Source: Sordaria brevicollis
Taxonomy: Eukaryota; Ascomycota; Sordariomycetes; Sordariales; Sordariaceae
Direction of reading: 5' to 3'
NCBI GenBank assembly: GCA_033439795.1
Contig: JAUTDP010000010.1
Span: forward strand, 1,488,001-1,552,000
Length of the DNA stretch: 64,000 nucleotides
The position numbers and the translations under genes were made by a program. Below the pieces are notes generated by a model. That model searched no databases. It was given only the letters and a program-made list of their open reading frames with translations, and was not told the origin of the DNA. Each line of letters starts with the position of its first letter. The first letter of the stretch is position 1. Shown here piece by piece: positions 1 through 11,064 of this stretch.

Positions 1-1689
1 TTGACAACAGCCTACACTCTTGCCTCACACCCTGGATACTGACCCCCTGAGTCTGATATATCCTCCGATTCCGTATCAAGTAGGTGCTCATTGCTGGAAG
101 AGGAAGGAGGAAAGCAAAAGAGCATGCATGGCGCTCGGGGGCTTGAGCAAGCGCCGCCACTTTTTACTTCGGACCGGCAGACACAACATTGCCAAGTTCA
201 AGACAACCCAGGGCTGTATTGAGTATTGACCGGTTGGAAGGGGGCTTCTCTTGTCAGTTGATAGTAGGGTTTTGAATCGATTCTAAGCCTTGAGCCTGGT
301 AGTCTCTCTTCTACGATACCAACGTGGTCCTAGTGGTCAATAGGAGACTACCAGGGTGCATAGATCGTATGGCCTCGAGGACTCTGAAAGGGAACCATTG
401 AGGTGATTAGGGATGGAGAAGGAGAAATGCAGGAAAGTGTTTCGCGGAACTTGAACTCCCGTCGCTACGATGGGGCCTCAGTGCTTGCAAGAACCATGGC
501 TTTCTGTGAGCACTGGCAAGAGTGTCTAACGGGTTTCACGAACAGCACGAAGATACCTTCCCCGCGCATACCGCTGCTGAGTGACCGACGATGGTTGGGA
601 GAGCACGACTGCTGTACGGCACGAACCGATACCCTCGTTCGTAGCCCATTACAGCTTCCGAAGAGGTTTCAGAGTCTCATCAAGCTCGGGCTACCATACG
701 CTAGATACTCGCTGCAAGAACATTCCACATTCCATGATAGAAGATTTTTTTCACGGAAAGTACGACCGACGGAACAAAAATCTGTGGAAAGAGCGAGCTA
801 TTCTCAGGTAATGTGCCTCGTGCGTGTCAGTCAACCGTTAGGTTGTTCCCAATTGGAAACCCTCGCTCCTTCCTTCGTTTCTGGTCCCTCTTCCCGTCCG
901 TCTTCCAATTCCTCCGGATGGGAAAGAGCATATGCAGGTGGCCGGAGGAACAAAATGCAGACTGAATACTCCGCTCGAGCATTGATTTTGGGTCAATCAC
1001 TGCCGGACTGTTAACGAGCAAGCCACGGTTGGGGAAATAAAAGCCGGGAGTTGCTCGCCTTAGAAGTCCCCAAAGTCACGCTCTGCGAGTACTGTACTCT
1101 TGCTGTTGAACGACAGTTACTAACAAGGGGGACACGACAATTTTCGAGAGGCAAAATCCAGGTGGTCTACTTCCACAACAAATGTTCGTAGAATCGACAT
1201 ACAGTAAGTGGCCTGCTTGATTGGGAAAGGTAGGTTACAAGTAGAGGAAGTTGTGATGCTGTCAATAGGCAAGAGACAGCCATTGGTGCCTGCCCTTGCC
1301 TTGCAGTTCCAGCTTGACGGCAGGAGTAATATCAGGCGGGCTTCTTCCAACTTGCAATATCCGGTCTCAAAAGCTGGAGTAGGTGACTGACGATGGTGCA
1401 AACCTCTTACCCTCTGGACGTGCAGTGACTCGCCCAGCGAATATTTGACGTGAACGGGAATGTGAATCACCAACAGAGAATCAAGACAAACGCGATGGAA
1501 TTCAACATCGAGACTTTGTCTGTAGCAAGACTCACCTTTTTGACGTTGGTATCGCGGAGTGTCTACTATAACGGATTATGCAAAAGCAGTGTTTTAGTAA
1601 AACACCTGACATGTAGCCCAACAAGAAAAAATTCTTCCCTACCCTACGACGGCTGCACAAAAAGTTACGCACCTGGACTGGGGACTTTG
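1..1689. other. Intergenic DNA, no supported gene
   Basis: Base composition is ordinary here, unlike the AT-rich blocks further on. The longest open frame (403-1014, plus, 203 codons) has no recognisable domain and no convincing start context, and other frames overlap it heavily, so I do not call it. No tRNA, transposon or splice pattern was visible. It could hold the flank or UTR of a gene lying to the left of the window. Confidence 0.5.
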
Positions 1690-1800
<111 letters not shown>

Positions 1801-1844
1801 TCTGAAAAGAGCAGAGCACGATGAGCCATCATAGTTGTAAGACG

Positions 1845-1863
1845 AAAAAAAAAAAGGAAAAAA
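1845..1863 (-). terminator. Probable RNA polymerase III terminator of tRNA-Lys
   Basis: Downstream of the tRNA on the minus strand are two oligo-T runs, six and eleven T (A runs on the plus strand at 1858-1863 and 1845-1855). T4 or longer is the normal Pol III stop signal. The first run lies 24 bases past the tRNA 3' end. Confidence 0.7.
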
Positions 1864-1886
1864 GAATGTCTTACGACGGGAATTGA

Positions 1887-1958
1887 GCCCGACGTGGGGG
1901 TCGAACCCACAACCTTGAGATTAAGAGTCTCACGCTCTACCGATTGAGCTAGCCGGGC
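1887..1958 (-). tRNA. tRNA-Lys (anticodon CUU)
   Basis: The 72-base minus-strand sequence folds as a complete cloverleaf. It has a 7-bp acceptor stem (one G-U pair), a D arm of 4 bp with a GG-containing loop, a 5-bp anticodon stem with loop CTCTTAA (anticodon CTT), a 5-base variable region, and a 5-bp T stem with loop TTCGACC. There is no intron and no encoded CCA, as expected in a eukaryote. The A and B box internal promoters lie in the D and T arms. Confidence 0.95.
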
Positions 1959-2835
1959 AGCTGATTTTAGCTGCCGTTGATTGGTTGGAAGTCTGGTCCG
2001 GATTTTTTACTTATGTACCACAAATATGTTCCCACCTCCTGAACAAAGTTACTGAGCTCTCTTGACGGGCACCACCAACACCCAGAGTGCACTTCACCTC
2101 GGGACTGATGCGCCATCATAATGTCGTTTCTCCCATCTTGATTTTGTAGTTTACGCTGGATGTTTCAACGGAATGACGTACAATAAGTGGTTCTTGGACT
2201 TTTTGATTGTGTTATATACTTCATCCCCTTTGATGGAAGCCAATAACTCACTCTACCTCGAGAGAGGGAGATGCGATACTCATATGAGCCAAAAAGAAAT
2301 ACTTGGGGAGTGTCTCGCACCATACTCTCAAATATGAAACGCGGCCCTAGCTTGCATTTCTTTCGCCATCATCATCACCATCATCACCATGACCATTATG
2401 TCGTTTTGGACACATGACAACAGAAATCCGGCCATCAGTCATCCCATCACCCGTACAAAACAATTATGCCACGACATGTAGGGAAATATAGATAGTTGAG
2501 ATCCTCATTTCGCTCTAGCAACCACATCAGGTCGTGAGTACTCAACAATACATAGACAAAAGAAATGGTAAACAGTATGAGGGAGAGTTACACCACACAT
2601 CATAGAAACGCCATGCCGCTTGCCGCCGCCCATTTGCTCAAACTTTTTGTTGACCCAAGAGAGAAGAGATTAACGCTTGATGTGATTCAAATAATGACAC
2701 AAAGAGTGAACAAGAATGCTAGTAAAGTAAAAAACCCTGATGCAAAAAGTCGAACTGTGGTATTTCCTCCTCTGAAACAGAACCCGCATCTAATGAGACC
2801 CATTAAATACTCCCAATTTTCCCCGTCATGCCTGC
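1959..2835. other. Intergenic DNA and rax2 3' flank
   Basis: No gene is supported between the tRNA and the end of rax2. The part next to 2836 is probably rax2 3' UTR. A CAT-rich run (ATCATCACCATCATCACCAT) lies near 2369-2388. The 145-codon plus frame at 2565-3002 runs antisense into rax2 and has no recognisable content. Confidence 0.5.
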
Positions 2836-5800
2836 CTACATTTGAGGCGCGCCAGATCGACTTTTACTTAGCCCCTCCAGCAGTTCATGCGGTGGTATCC
2901 TCTGGATGCCACTTCCCCGGTCATACATGGACGTCGGGGCAGGGACGTAGCCCTCGCGCTTCTTCCGGATTCTGTCGAGGATCAGACCGGCCACCACGAT
3001 GAGAAGCATGAGGGCAAGCGAGATACCGAGACCGATCAGGACGACAAACACCAGTGGCAGGTGCTTGCCGTCCTTGCCGAAGAAGTTCTGCTTCTCGGAA
3101 AAGACGGCGGCAAGCGATCCCGGCGTGTTTCCGGAGTTAGTGGTCAGGGCGAAGGGCTTGAAGTTCGCGCCGTCGAAGAGGACGCCGGAGGCTGAGCCAA
3201 AGGTGGGTAGAACAATGTGGCCGGTGAGCATGAGAGCCTCCTTGTCGTCGAGCAAGGGGTGCTTGTCGTGGGACTTGCTGAGGTGGAAGATCTGGAGACC
3301 GCGGATCTTGGTGCCGGCCTGCAGGGTCTGACCAACGGAATGCCAGGATGATCCATCGTCCTTTTCGGACTTCATGAGGTAGACTGAGCCGTTGGAGGCG
3401 GTGCCTGACACCCAGATTTGCTTGTTGTCACTTGCGCCGGCGGTAAGAACGTCGACTGGTCCAGGGAGCTGGCCAGCATCAGGATAGGCGTCCCACACCA
3501 GAGTCTTGGGGTCGTAAGTGGCAAGGTATGTCGAAGAGGTGCCGTTGATGGTGAGGTTGCCGCCAGCAAGGAGCAAGTTCTTGTCGACCCAGAGGAGCGT
3601 GTTGACGGTTCCTCCGAGGTTGCGACCAGCTTGTTGCCATTGCGATGAAGATGTACTGAAGAAGCATACGCCGGGACAGTCAAGACCGCCCGCCTGGGTG
3701 AAAGATCCTCCAACGTAAACATCGTCCGTGTCGTCACGAACAGCAATGGAAGAAACGGTACCATTGCCGCCTGTCAAAGATGGAGGCTGCGAGTTGAAGG
3801 ACCTGCTGACAAGATTGTACGTGACCAACGCCTTCACGTCGTCGCCGTTGACAGTGCCGGTAATGTCGCCACCGGCAAAGAGGATATCCTTATGGACTGC
3901 CAAGGCCATAACGGTAGAGTCCTCTGAGATGCCATCACCAAGACCAGAGACTTCATTGTTCTTTTTGCCGTCCATGATGAGAAGGTTATTAATCGGAGAG
4001 TCGCCACCGGTAGCAGTAAAGTGACCACCGAGAATGGTGAGGTTCCTCTTGTTTGCCTTGTCGAAGATGCCTGTGACAACCCCTTGCAGGCTGCTGCTGT
4101 CGGGTTGGCCGTCACGCTTGGCCAACGAGCTTGAGCTAGACGACTTTGCAGGGGCCTGGATCTTGACAGGAAGACCGCTGAGGTTCTCTCCAAAGCCCGC
4201 AATGCCCCTTGCACTAAGTGTGGACGAGACCAAGGAGCCGGCGTACAGGGAACTATTTCCAGAGCGATCAAGGATGGAGGTCGAAAGGACACCATCAATG
4301 AATCCTAACTGAAGGTCCAGGTTTTGGAGCCAGTTCTTCTGCGAAGGCACCCAGATGCCGAAACCAGTAACGGAGACGGCAGGGTTATTATCAAAGGCAT
4401 TCAACTCGTCAAAGGCGCCGTTGACGCTCAGAACGAACTCCGGGGTGGATCCAGTGATGTTCAACGTCAAGCCGACAACGCGCATGACCTTGCCATTGAC
4501 ACCGGCTCCGAGGGCGCTCCATGTGTTCTTCTCGGTGTCGTAGGCAGCAACATTGTTGAGACCGTCTACCGACTTCTCGGAAGTGCTGTTAAAACCTCCT
4601 CCAACGTACAAGGTAGTGCCGTCCAAAATCATCGATTCCACTTCGCCGTTGAGACCCCCACCTAATGTCTGGCTTTTCGAATCCTTGATGTTCAAGGCAA
4701 CAACGTGCTGAGCTGATTCCGAGGTGAAGTTGCCTCCGACAAAAATCGCATCACCCGAGGTGACGAGGGTGTTGACAGCGGATTTTTCGGCAAAACTTGA
4801 TCCAAGGCGATTCACAGCCGAGGCCGTGAAGTCGCTGACGTTCACGGGTCGACCAGGTGTGTATTCAAACAGCCCATTCAGGCCACCTGTACTCTTAATT
4901 AGGGTAAAGCCGATGCTCTGGGCCACCATAGTCATGTTCGCCAGGTTCTGGTTAGCAGCTGGCGTCAGGGTGATTTGGGGTCGGAAGCTGGACGAGCTCG
5001 CATCAATCATTCCATAGTAGATCTGGTCGTACTTGTCGAAGTTGTTTGTTTGGTAAAAACTGGCCGTCTCAAATCCACTCTTGGCAGGGTCGGCGGTCAT
5101 TCGACCTGTAACCTGAATCTGTCCTCTGCTCGCGCATGTGTCATCTTGGATACAACCGGGCGTATACATGTTGACGGAATATAAACCCGACTCCCTGATG
5201 TCCGGCGAAAAGACGACCTGGGAAGAGGTATTGGTGATGGGCGCAGATAGCTGAGCAGTCAAATATTCGGAGGTACTCTGGTGAGAAGGGGTGACTTCCC
5301 AAGGGCCTGTTGTGGTAGCAGACGACTTGAATTCGAGATTGGCACAAGTAGGCTCGTTGAAATCGTTGATCGCGTATGAAAAGATGTCGTCTCCAAATAG
5401 CTCGATTCCGTTCAAACCTCCACCGTTTCCGTAGAAGTCCGAGATATCGATCCGAAACTCGTTCATGCCAATGACGTTGACGAAGTGGAAATCCTGAAAC
5501 TTGATAGTTTGATCGTTGCTTAGTGGGCACTCGCTCGTACAAGTAGCGTGCTTCTTCGAGACTGGGTCGACATATGTCATATTCATGATGCCGTTGATTG
5601 GTAGCGCAGTGAATCGCCACGTCTTCGTTCCGGCGCCGTCCTGATGGGTGTTGTATAGGCGAAGTTTTGTCGGCCGAAAACCATGTCTAAACTTGGCCTG
5701 CCAGAAACCCGGTGAGTTCTCCTGCAACAACCATGTCTTTCCTGTCCCGTCGGTCCCACTAGTGCTGCACACAATGTTCTTGGGATCACTGAATCCTTCC

Positions 5801-6585
5801 CTAGTAGTCGAAGAGCCGGCCGAGATAGTGGCGGAGGAGAGGTTGATGACTTGGCCATCGCGTACTCTCGGCGCAGTGGCGTTTCCCAGGCCGTCGAAAG
5901 TTCCTCCCCAGATAATATGACCATTGGATGCCTTGGTAATAGAGTAAACAGGTCCAGTAAACCCCCCAAATGGCAAATCCGTCCATCCCTGTCCTCCGAC
6001 CCAGGTGATCGCATTCGTGGACTTGCTTCCGCTGAAGCGCCCACCGACGTATACCGAGTTGGTGTCACGGTCACAGAGAACAGCATAAACCTCACCATCT
6101 AATCCTGGTAGCGGCGTGACGCTGGTGTCGTTGGGGTTGAACAGCGCCATTGCTTTTGATTCTTGAGCTTTGGGGTCTTCGCTCCCGTTCTTCGCCAGCG
6201 TCAAACTCGTGAAATTTCCGGCGAGGATCACTCCAGCTTCCTTCCCACTACTCTCCACAAACGTGCACATGGATAGGATGGACGCATCTGCGGTGACGAC
6301 GGATCCGAAAATGCCGTTGGGCATGCGCGCCATAAGCGCCTGGCTGCCATTGGTCTTGAAAGGCTGCTCATTTTGTTCTTCGAACTCGAAGAGGGAAATT
6401 CCTGAGAAGTCGCCAGCAAGAGCTACCTGACCAAGTTCCTTAAGGTCCAGGTTTGTCGGGGGCGCTGGGGTGAACGATATCGCAGTGACGGGTGATAGCG
6501 CGACTGAGGATAATGTGAGAAGGACGGATATCGAAGAGAAGGACTGGCCGCGCGCATCGTTGCGCCGGCGGAAAGGTAGTCGCAT
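2836..6585 (-). CDS. rax2: Rax2-like cortical polarity protein
   Basis: A single-exon frame of 1,249 aa. The family (Rax2/Bud8-9 pathway in yeast; Rax2 of filamentous fungi) marks bud sites, hyphal tips or new ends at the plasma membrane. What I see: an N-terminal signal peptide with a basic start (MRLPFRRR) and a hydrophobic stretch to about residue 35; a long ectodomain with recurrent kelch/propeller-like VYVGGxF, ILAGNF and LFAGGD segments and many N-glycosylation sequons; one membrane span at about residues 1177-1203, followed by RIRKKREGY; and a 45-residue cytoplasmic tail. Length and architecture match the family. I chose ATG 6585 because the signal peptide starts there; an in-frame ATG at 6642 would add 19 residues. 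The transposon block begins about 840 bp upstream. Confidence 0.93.
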   Translation of the reverse strand: MRLPFRRRNDARGQSFSSISVLLTLSSVALSPVTAISFTPAPPTNLDLKELGQVALAGDFSGISLFEFEEQNEQPFKTNGSQALMARMPNGIFGSVVTADASILSMCTFVESSGKEAGVILAGNFTSLTLAKNGSEDPKAQESKAMALFNPNDTSVTPLPGLDGEVYAVLCDRDTNSVYVGGRFSGSKSTNAITWVGGQGWTDLPFGGFTGPVYSITKASNGHIIWGGTFDGLGNATAPRVRDGQVINLSSATISAGSSTTREGFSDPKNIVCSTSGTDGTGKTWLLQENSPGFWQAKFRHGFRPTKLRLYNTHQDGAGTKTWRFTALPINGIMNMTYVDPVSKKHATCTSECPLSNDQTIKFQDFHFVNVIGMNEFRIDISDFYGNGGGLNGIELFGDDIFSYAINDFNEPTCANLEFKSSATTTGPWEVTPSHQSTSEYLTAQLSAPITNTSSQVVFSPDIRESGLYSVNMYTPGCIQDDTCASRGQIQVTGRMTADPAKSGFETASFYQTNNFDKYDQIYYGMIDASSSSFRPQITLTPAANQNLANMTMVAQSIGFTLIKSTGGLNGLFEYTPGRPVNVSDFTASAVNRLGSSFAEKSAVNTLVTSGDAIFVGGNFTSESAQHVVALNIKDSKSQTLGGGLNGEVESMILDGTTLYVGGGFNSTSEKSVDGLNNVAAYDTEKNTWSALGAGVNGKVMRVVGLTLNITGSTPEFVLSVNGAFDELNAFDNNPAVSVTGFGIWVPSQKNWLQNLDLQLGFIDGVLSTSILDRSGNSSLYAGSLVSSTLSARGIAGFGENLSGLPVKIQAPAKSSSSSSLAKRDGQPDSSSLQGVVTGIFDKANKRNLTILGGHFTATGGDSPINNLLIMDGKKNNEVSGLGDGISEDSTVMALAVHKDILFAGGDITGTVNGDDVKALVTYNLVSRSFNSQPPSLTGGNGTVSSIAVRDDTDDVYVGGSFTQAGGLDCPGVCFFSTSSSQWQQAGRNLGGTVNTLLWVDKNLLLAGGNLTINGTSSTYLATYDPKTLVWDAYPDAGQLPGPVDVLTAGASDNKQIWVSGTASNGSVYLMKSEKDDGSSWHSVGQTLQAGTKIRGLQIFHLSKSHDKHPLLDDKEALMLTGHIVLPTFGSASGVLFDGANFKPFALTTNSGNTPGSLAAVFSEKQNFFGKDGKHLPLVFVVLIGLGISLALMLLIVVAGLILDRIRKKREGYVPAPTSMYDRGSGIQRIPPHELLEGLSKSRSGAPQM

Positions 6586-7423
6586 CGCGGTTCCGAGTAA
6601 GTTTGTGTGATGGCGAGAGAGGTTATCGACCGGGAGGAGCACGTGTACTGCTCTTGGTCGTCGTAGTTGGGGCTAAGGTTGCTATAATCGGAAGGCCATA
6701 ACCACAAAACGATGAGTACCTAAGAAAATGGAGCTGAACAGTTCGCGAGCGCGTGCTGGTTTGAACAGGTGAATGGCGTCGACGTCAATTCGGTGAATGA
6801 GATCTCCAGATCCGGAACGACGATCTTGAAAAAGCGAGCGCCGTTTCTTGGTACGGGCTTAAACGAAAGTGGGAGATAATTAGAGTGAAATAGAATATTA
6901 GGGGGTGAATATCCCGGTCGTGTGTCGATAGCAAGCGGATTTGCTAAGGTCGGGATAAAAGGACGGGGGAAATGGCGTCGACAAAGAGTTGGGCTTCGCG
7001 CGACGGGACGTATTGCGACCTGGTTAGGTAGAGGTCGAGGTTGAGGTATGGTTGAGGTAGGTTTGTTGTGGTTTTCGCCTTGGCCGGCGCGCGGGCGGGT
7101 GCCAGCCTTGAAAATGTCTGATGACGCTCAAGAATGCTGAGATGGAGGGTGACCCGACCTCCCGTCTGGGTAAGTCGAAGAAAATGAGTGGAAGTTGTGG
7201 TACTCTGGTATGTGTTGGGTTGGGGGTCCTGTTGGCGTGACGAGTTTCGCAGACTGGAGGTGCTGCCACTGCTTTGCCGTTGCCTCTTGTTGCACGTTGC
7301 ACGGACCGCAAATTCCTCTTTCCTTCCACTCCAGAGAAACCACGGGCAACCACGGGCGGGCACGACCACGGCAGCTGTTTCCTGTTCCTGTTCCTGGCGG
7401 TCTTTGTGCCTCCTGGTGCTTCC
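6586..7423 (-). promoter_or_regulatory. rax2 5' flank (promoter/leader region)
   Basis: About 840 bp of normal-GC, partly pyrimidine-rich DNA separates the rax2 start from the 9-bp target duplication of the big insertion. Overlapping frames on both strands here look like shadows. No individual promoter element could be assigned with confidence. The rax2 promoter must either fit within this stretch or have been cut by the insertion. Confidence 0.45.
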
Positions 7424-7432
7424 TTCCCTCCT
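7424..7432. repeat. Left target-site duplication TTCCCTCCT
   Basis: Nine bases identical to 29842-29850 and directly abutting the outer ends of the terminal inverted repeats. Mutator-like elements typically make 8-11 bp, usually 9 bp, duplications. Neither copy can be extended by another matching base. Confidence 0.92.
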
Positions 7433-7494
7433 CGGAAAAGTTATTCATCAAGACTCCAGATATTATTCATTAAGACTTTCCCTACTTACAGCTG
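7433..7494 (+). repeat. Left terminal inverted repeat of the MULE
   Basis: Begins CGGAAAAGTTATTCATC and matches the reverse complement of 29780-29841 at 61 of 62 positions; the one difference is C/T. It has not been flattened by RIP the way the interior has. Confidence 0.93.
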
Positions 7495-8900
7495 TCAGCT
7501 ACCCCTGCATACCGTGCCCAGCGCTATAGTATACAACCGCTAGTGCCTAATATAACGTTAGCGTACTACCAAATTTATATTATTTATTACGTAAAGCTAT
7601 TTAGAGATTATAAAACTATTAATTATCTATTTATTGCGGTAATTAGTATAGTTCCTACTAGCGTAATTAATTCCCTTAGTATTATATTAGCTATATTAGC
7701 TGCGTTGGTTATACGTGCCCAAAATGCCCGCGTACGTACCCACCCTAATTTTAATAATTAAATTGCGGTTTATTACCCTATAACTATTAGGGAGGCGGTT
7801 ATTAGAAATGTATTCGCTTATTTAATTCGCCTAATGCTTACCCTCTACTTTATTTCTATTTTAATATTAGCGGTGGTATTATAATTCGAGGGGGTTAATT
7901 ATATTACGTTAGCGGTGTAATAAAACCCTACGAATTATATTATAATTAATTTAATAGAGGAGGAGGTTGGTTAAAGGGAAGAAAGTTATTAATTTTAGGG
8001 GGCGTTTATATTACGAGGTTATTTATAGTACTATTATAAAAGTGCGTTAATTATTTTACGTATAGTATATTTTCTTTTAATTGTATTTATATAAAATTAT
8101 TTAATTTAATAGTAAGTAATAGGTAATTATTATATTGATTCTAATAGGCGCCCCTTAAATTTAATATAAGTAATTGCTTAATTATTTATTATATAAGCGC
8201 TAATTAAAGAAAAGGACCTTGGGTATAAAAATTAAGAATATTAGAAGGAGGAAAAGGAGTTAAAGATTACTGTAGTAGTATTAATATTAGAGTCCGCGCC
8301 TACGAAGGTGGCGGTAATTAAATAGGTTAGGGATTAGGGGTAGAATTTATAATTAAGGGATTTCGTTACGTTCTCTTCCTTCTTCCGCTGCGGCGCTTTT
8401 ACGTTAATTTAAGTAATTTATTGTAAGAAGGTATACGTACGTTGTTATAATGGTTTAAATCTATTAATTCTTTTATTAATAGCGGGGGGGGTGCCGTTAA
8501 TATTAAACGATTTATATACTTTTGGGTTTAGTCGGTTATAAGTAATACAATTAATTAAGTAATTATTGACCGTAGCCTTTAATAATATATTTTTACGTAG
8601 GCGCTATCGACCAAAGAGGGGGATTAGGTTTTATATAATTATATTAATATTTATTAATTAAATTTTTTAATAATAGGGATAAAAAAATAGGGTATAAAAT
8701 TTATTAAAATTACGCCTTTCTTATTTAATTAAACTATTATTACTATCGAAAATTAATTATTAATACCGGTTTACGTTAATAAAGTATAATCGTTTTGGGG
8801 GGGTTTATTAAATTAAGTCTAATAATAAATATTTATAAAGTAAGTTATATTATAATATAAAGGCTTTAATATATTATTCGTATAAATTTACTTTTAATTC
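7495..8900. other. RIP-degraded MULE interior, no readable gene
   Basis: AT-rich sequence between the left TIR and the transposase remnant. Its first 50-60 bp still resemble the inner flank of the right TIR. The short plus frame 7543-7761 is hydrophobic by base composition only. It may contain the 3' end of the minus-strand transposase gene. Confidence 0.5.
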
Positions 8901-10700
8901 GAATTTATTCTTTTATTAATTATTATAAATATACCGATATTATTTCTAAATTAGTATTATAAGTATAAATCCTATTTTTATTAATAAATTTTCGAATATT
9001 AGGATTACTTTATATTTAGGAATAAAATTTTACTATATTTCTATAAATTATATAGTAAATTATTCCTTTTAAATAGCGTAAATAGAGCGAATATATTTAT
9101 AGAATTAATCTAAATTAGTAAATCGGTTTTTAAAGAACCGTTTAATTACCCTATATATAAATTCTATTCTATTAATAACCTTAATATTAAAATTCTTTAA
9201 TTTTAAAATTATATAATTATTAAATTTATAAATTTATAGAAGGTAATATTTATATAAATATTTAAAGAGTAGTATTTAGCGGGGAAATTCCTTATAGAAT
9301 AATTGCTATACCCGTTTATAAATGGCCTTACTTTTAGTATAAATAATTCTCTTCTATTTATTTATAAACCCTTTATATATATTAGGGTAAAAACGACGAT
9401 TAAATATATAATTTAGTATATTACGGTTACGTAATTAGGTATTAAATCCCTCCTCCTAATTAATTTAAATAGCGCGGTTAACGGCGGCTATATTTATAGC
9501 CTCCTTTAGGTCCTTTGCGTATAATTCGGCGTTAAATTCCTCTTCCCGGGGCTTTTAGCCGGGGTCTCCGTTATTTTGGGTATTATTTTTAGTAATATAC
9601 GTTGGGAGGTCCGGTCTATTACCTTCGAAGTTAAAGAGCGTTATTAGTATTAGCGTAGGAGGTTCGAAATATAACGTTATTATATTTATAATCTTAGGTA
9701 TTAGATTAATATCCCTATACTATATTTATTTTTTAGTAATATAATAGTTTACGTTTTTTATAATATATTAAACGTAAAATTAATGGGGGATTTTAGGGTA
9801 AGCTTTACGAGTAACCTTTTTAAACCCTTTATAAAAGTCGCTAATAATGATAACGGGGTTATTAATACCGTATTATTATTATAACCTCTTTAAGTAATTG
9901 AAGTATTAAATAAAATCCTCTTCCTTTTCGCCGCTTAATAAACTAAATACGATGTTAAAATTGTAGTACAAGGAATTGACGCTAATAACGTTTAATAAGG
10001 GAAGGTTAAATTTATTTATTTATATAAAAAAAAAAGGAGGTTAGAAAACCCCCTAAAGTAAAAAAAATAAAAAATATAAAAAGTGTGAAAAATGTAATAA
10101 AAATGAATAAATAGATTAATATAAATAATAATAAAAAATTTATTTATTTACTTTATATATATTATTTATTAATATAATTAACGGATTTACTTTCTACATT
10201 TTAATATATTATTTAAAAATCCAAAAGACCTATTTTACCCTCCTCTTTATAGTATTATCCCCTTTATAGTAGTCGACGTAGTATTCGATATTATACTCTA
10301 CCTTATATTTTTCAAGGAGGTCGATAAATATTTTAATTAAGGAATAGTGGCTATACTTTATACGGCGGAATTAATATTATATATTTAATATATCCTAGGG
10401 AATAATACTAAATTTATAACCGTATAATTTAATAACCAAATTATTACCTTAACGAACCGTTTTATTAACGTTGAGGATAGTACTATCTTCTATTAGTATA
10501 TTTAATAAGTCGAATATATTATTAAGGTAGTAAGTAATTTATTAGGTAATTATACGAACCATATTAAATAACCGTTTAATAGCCGTCTCAATAAAATCCG
10601 TATATCCTTTACGCTATTAACGACGGTAATTCGTATTACCTACTAAATTTATTACACTAAAAGGAATTTAATAATTATATATAAAAAGGAATCCCGAAAT
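8900..10700 (-). pseudogene. MULE transposase remnant
   Basis: Read on the minus strand, allowing for frame changes and for stops that RIP makes from CAA, CAG, CGA and TGG codons, this keeps the MULE transposase order. NNIYKVN at 10146-10166 fits the first catalytic Asp block (DNTYKxN, with D to N by RIP). Next comes a glycine/Glu-rich LLSGEKEEDF block near 9.93 kb, then ISDFYKGFKK at 9816-9845 (second Asp), then F-Y-V-stop-Y at 9765-9779, which fits FCVWH (the CxxH motif). More coding-like sequence follows to about 9.0 kb (AELYAKDLKEAIN near 9.5 kb). It cannot encode a functional enzyme. The N-terminus is unclear and may lie beyond the inner insert, near 29.3-29.7 kb. Confidence 0.75.
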
Positions 10701-10944
10701 AATATATTTAACCGGGTGGTTGTATTACGATTTTATCTCTTCGATAAACTATTTATAATTCTTTTTTACTAATTATATAATTTTTATATTATATAGGTAA
10801 TTAATTTGCCTAATCCTTTTATTACAAATACTTTACCTAATACTTTTATACATACCGCCGCGGTCGTAGTGAAGGTCGCGCCGTATAACGTAATTACCCC
10901 TCTTTATCGTCGATAACGTTATTATAGTAAAGCCGATTTTCGAT

Positions 10945-11036
10945 AGTCTTTGAGCACAAACCACCCCACAACAACACTCTACCCCACCCTAGGAATTGGG
11001 TGGGTCTCCGCGAACGAAGTGAAAGGAGGTCTATAT
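10945..11036. other. Unmutated GC-rich patch at the left edge of the inner insert
   Basis: This roughly 90-bp stretch keeps many CpA dinucleotides (for example CACAAACCACCCCACAACAA), whereas thousands of bases on each side have almost none. It lies directly outside the left 28-bp inverted repeat. The matching position at the other end (about 29,290-29,400) is also less mutated and C/G-rich. Either it is a later insertion or it is sequence that escaped RIP. Confidence 0.6.
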
Positions 11037-11064
11037 CGATTTTGTGCGATTTAGCTATAGGCGA
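11037..11064 (+). repeat. Left 28-bp inverted repeat of the inner element
   Basis: Identical to the reverse complement of 29234-29261. It contains intact CpA/TpG dinucleotides in a region where these have otherwise been lost. Both copies contain CTATAG, which also forms the centre of the palindrome dispersed through the interior. Confidence 0.9.

Noticed and set aside
403..1014. A 203-codon plus-strand frame
   Set aside because: No domain, low-information composition and overlapping frames on both strands; likely chance.
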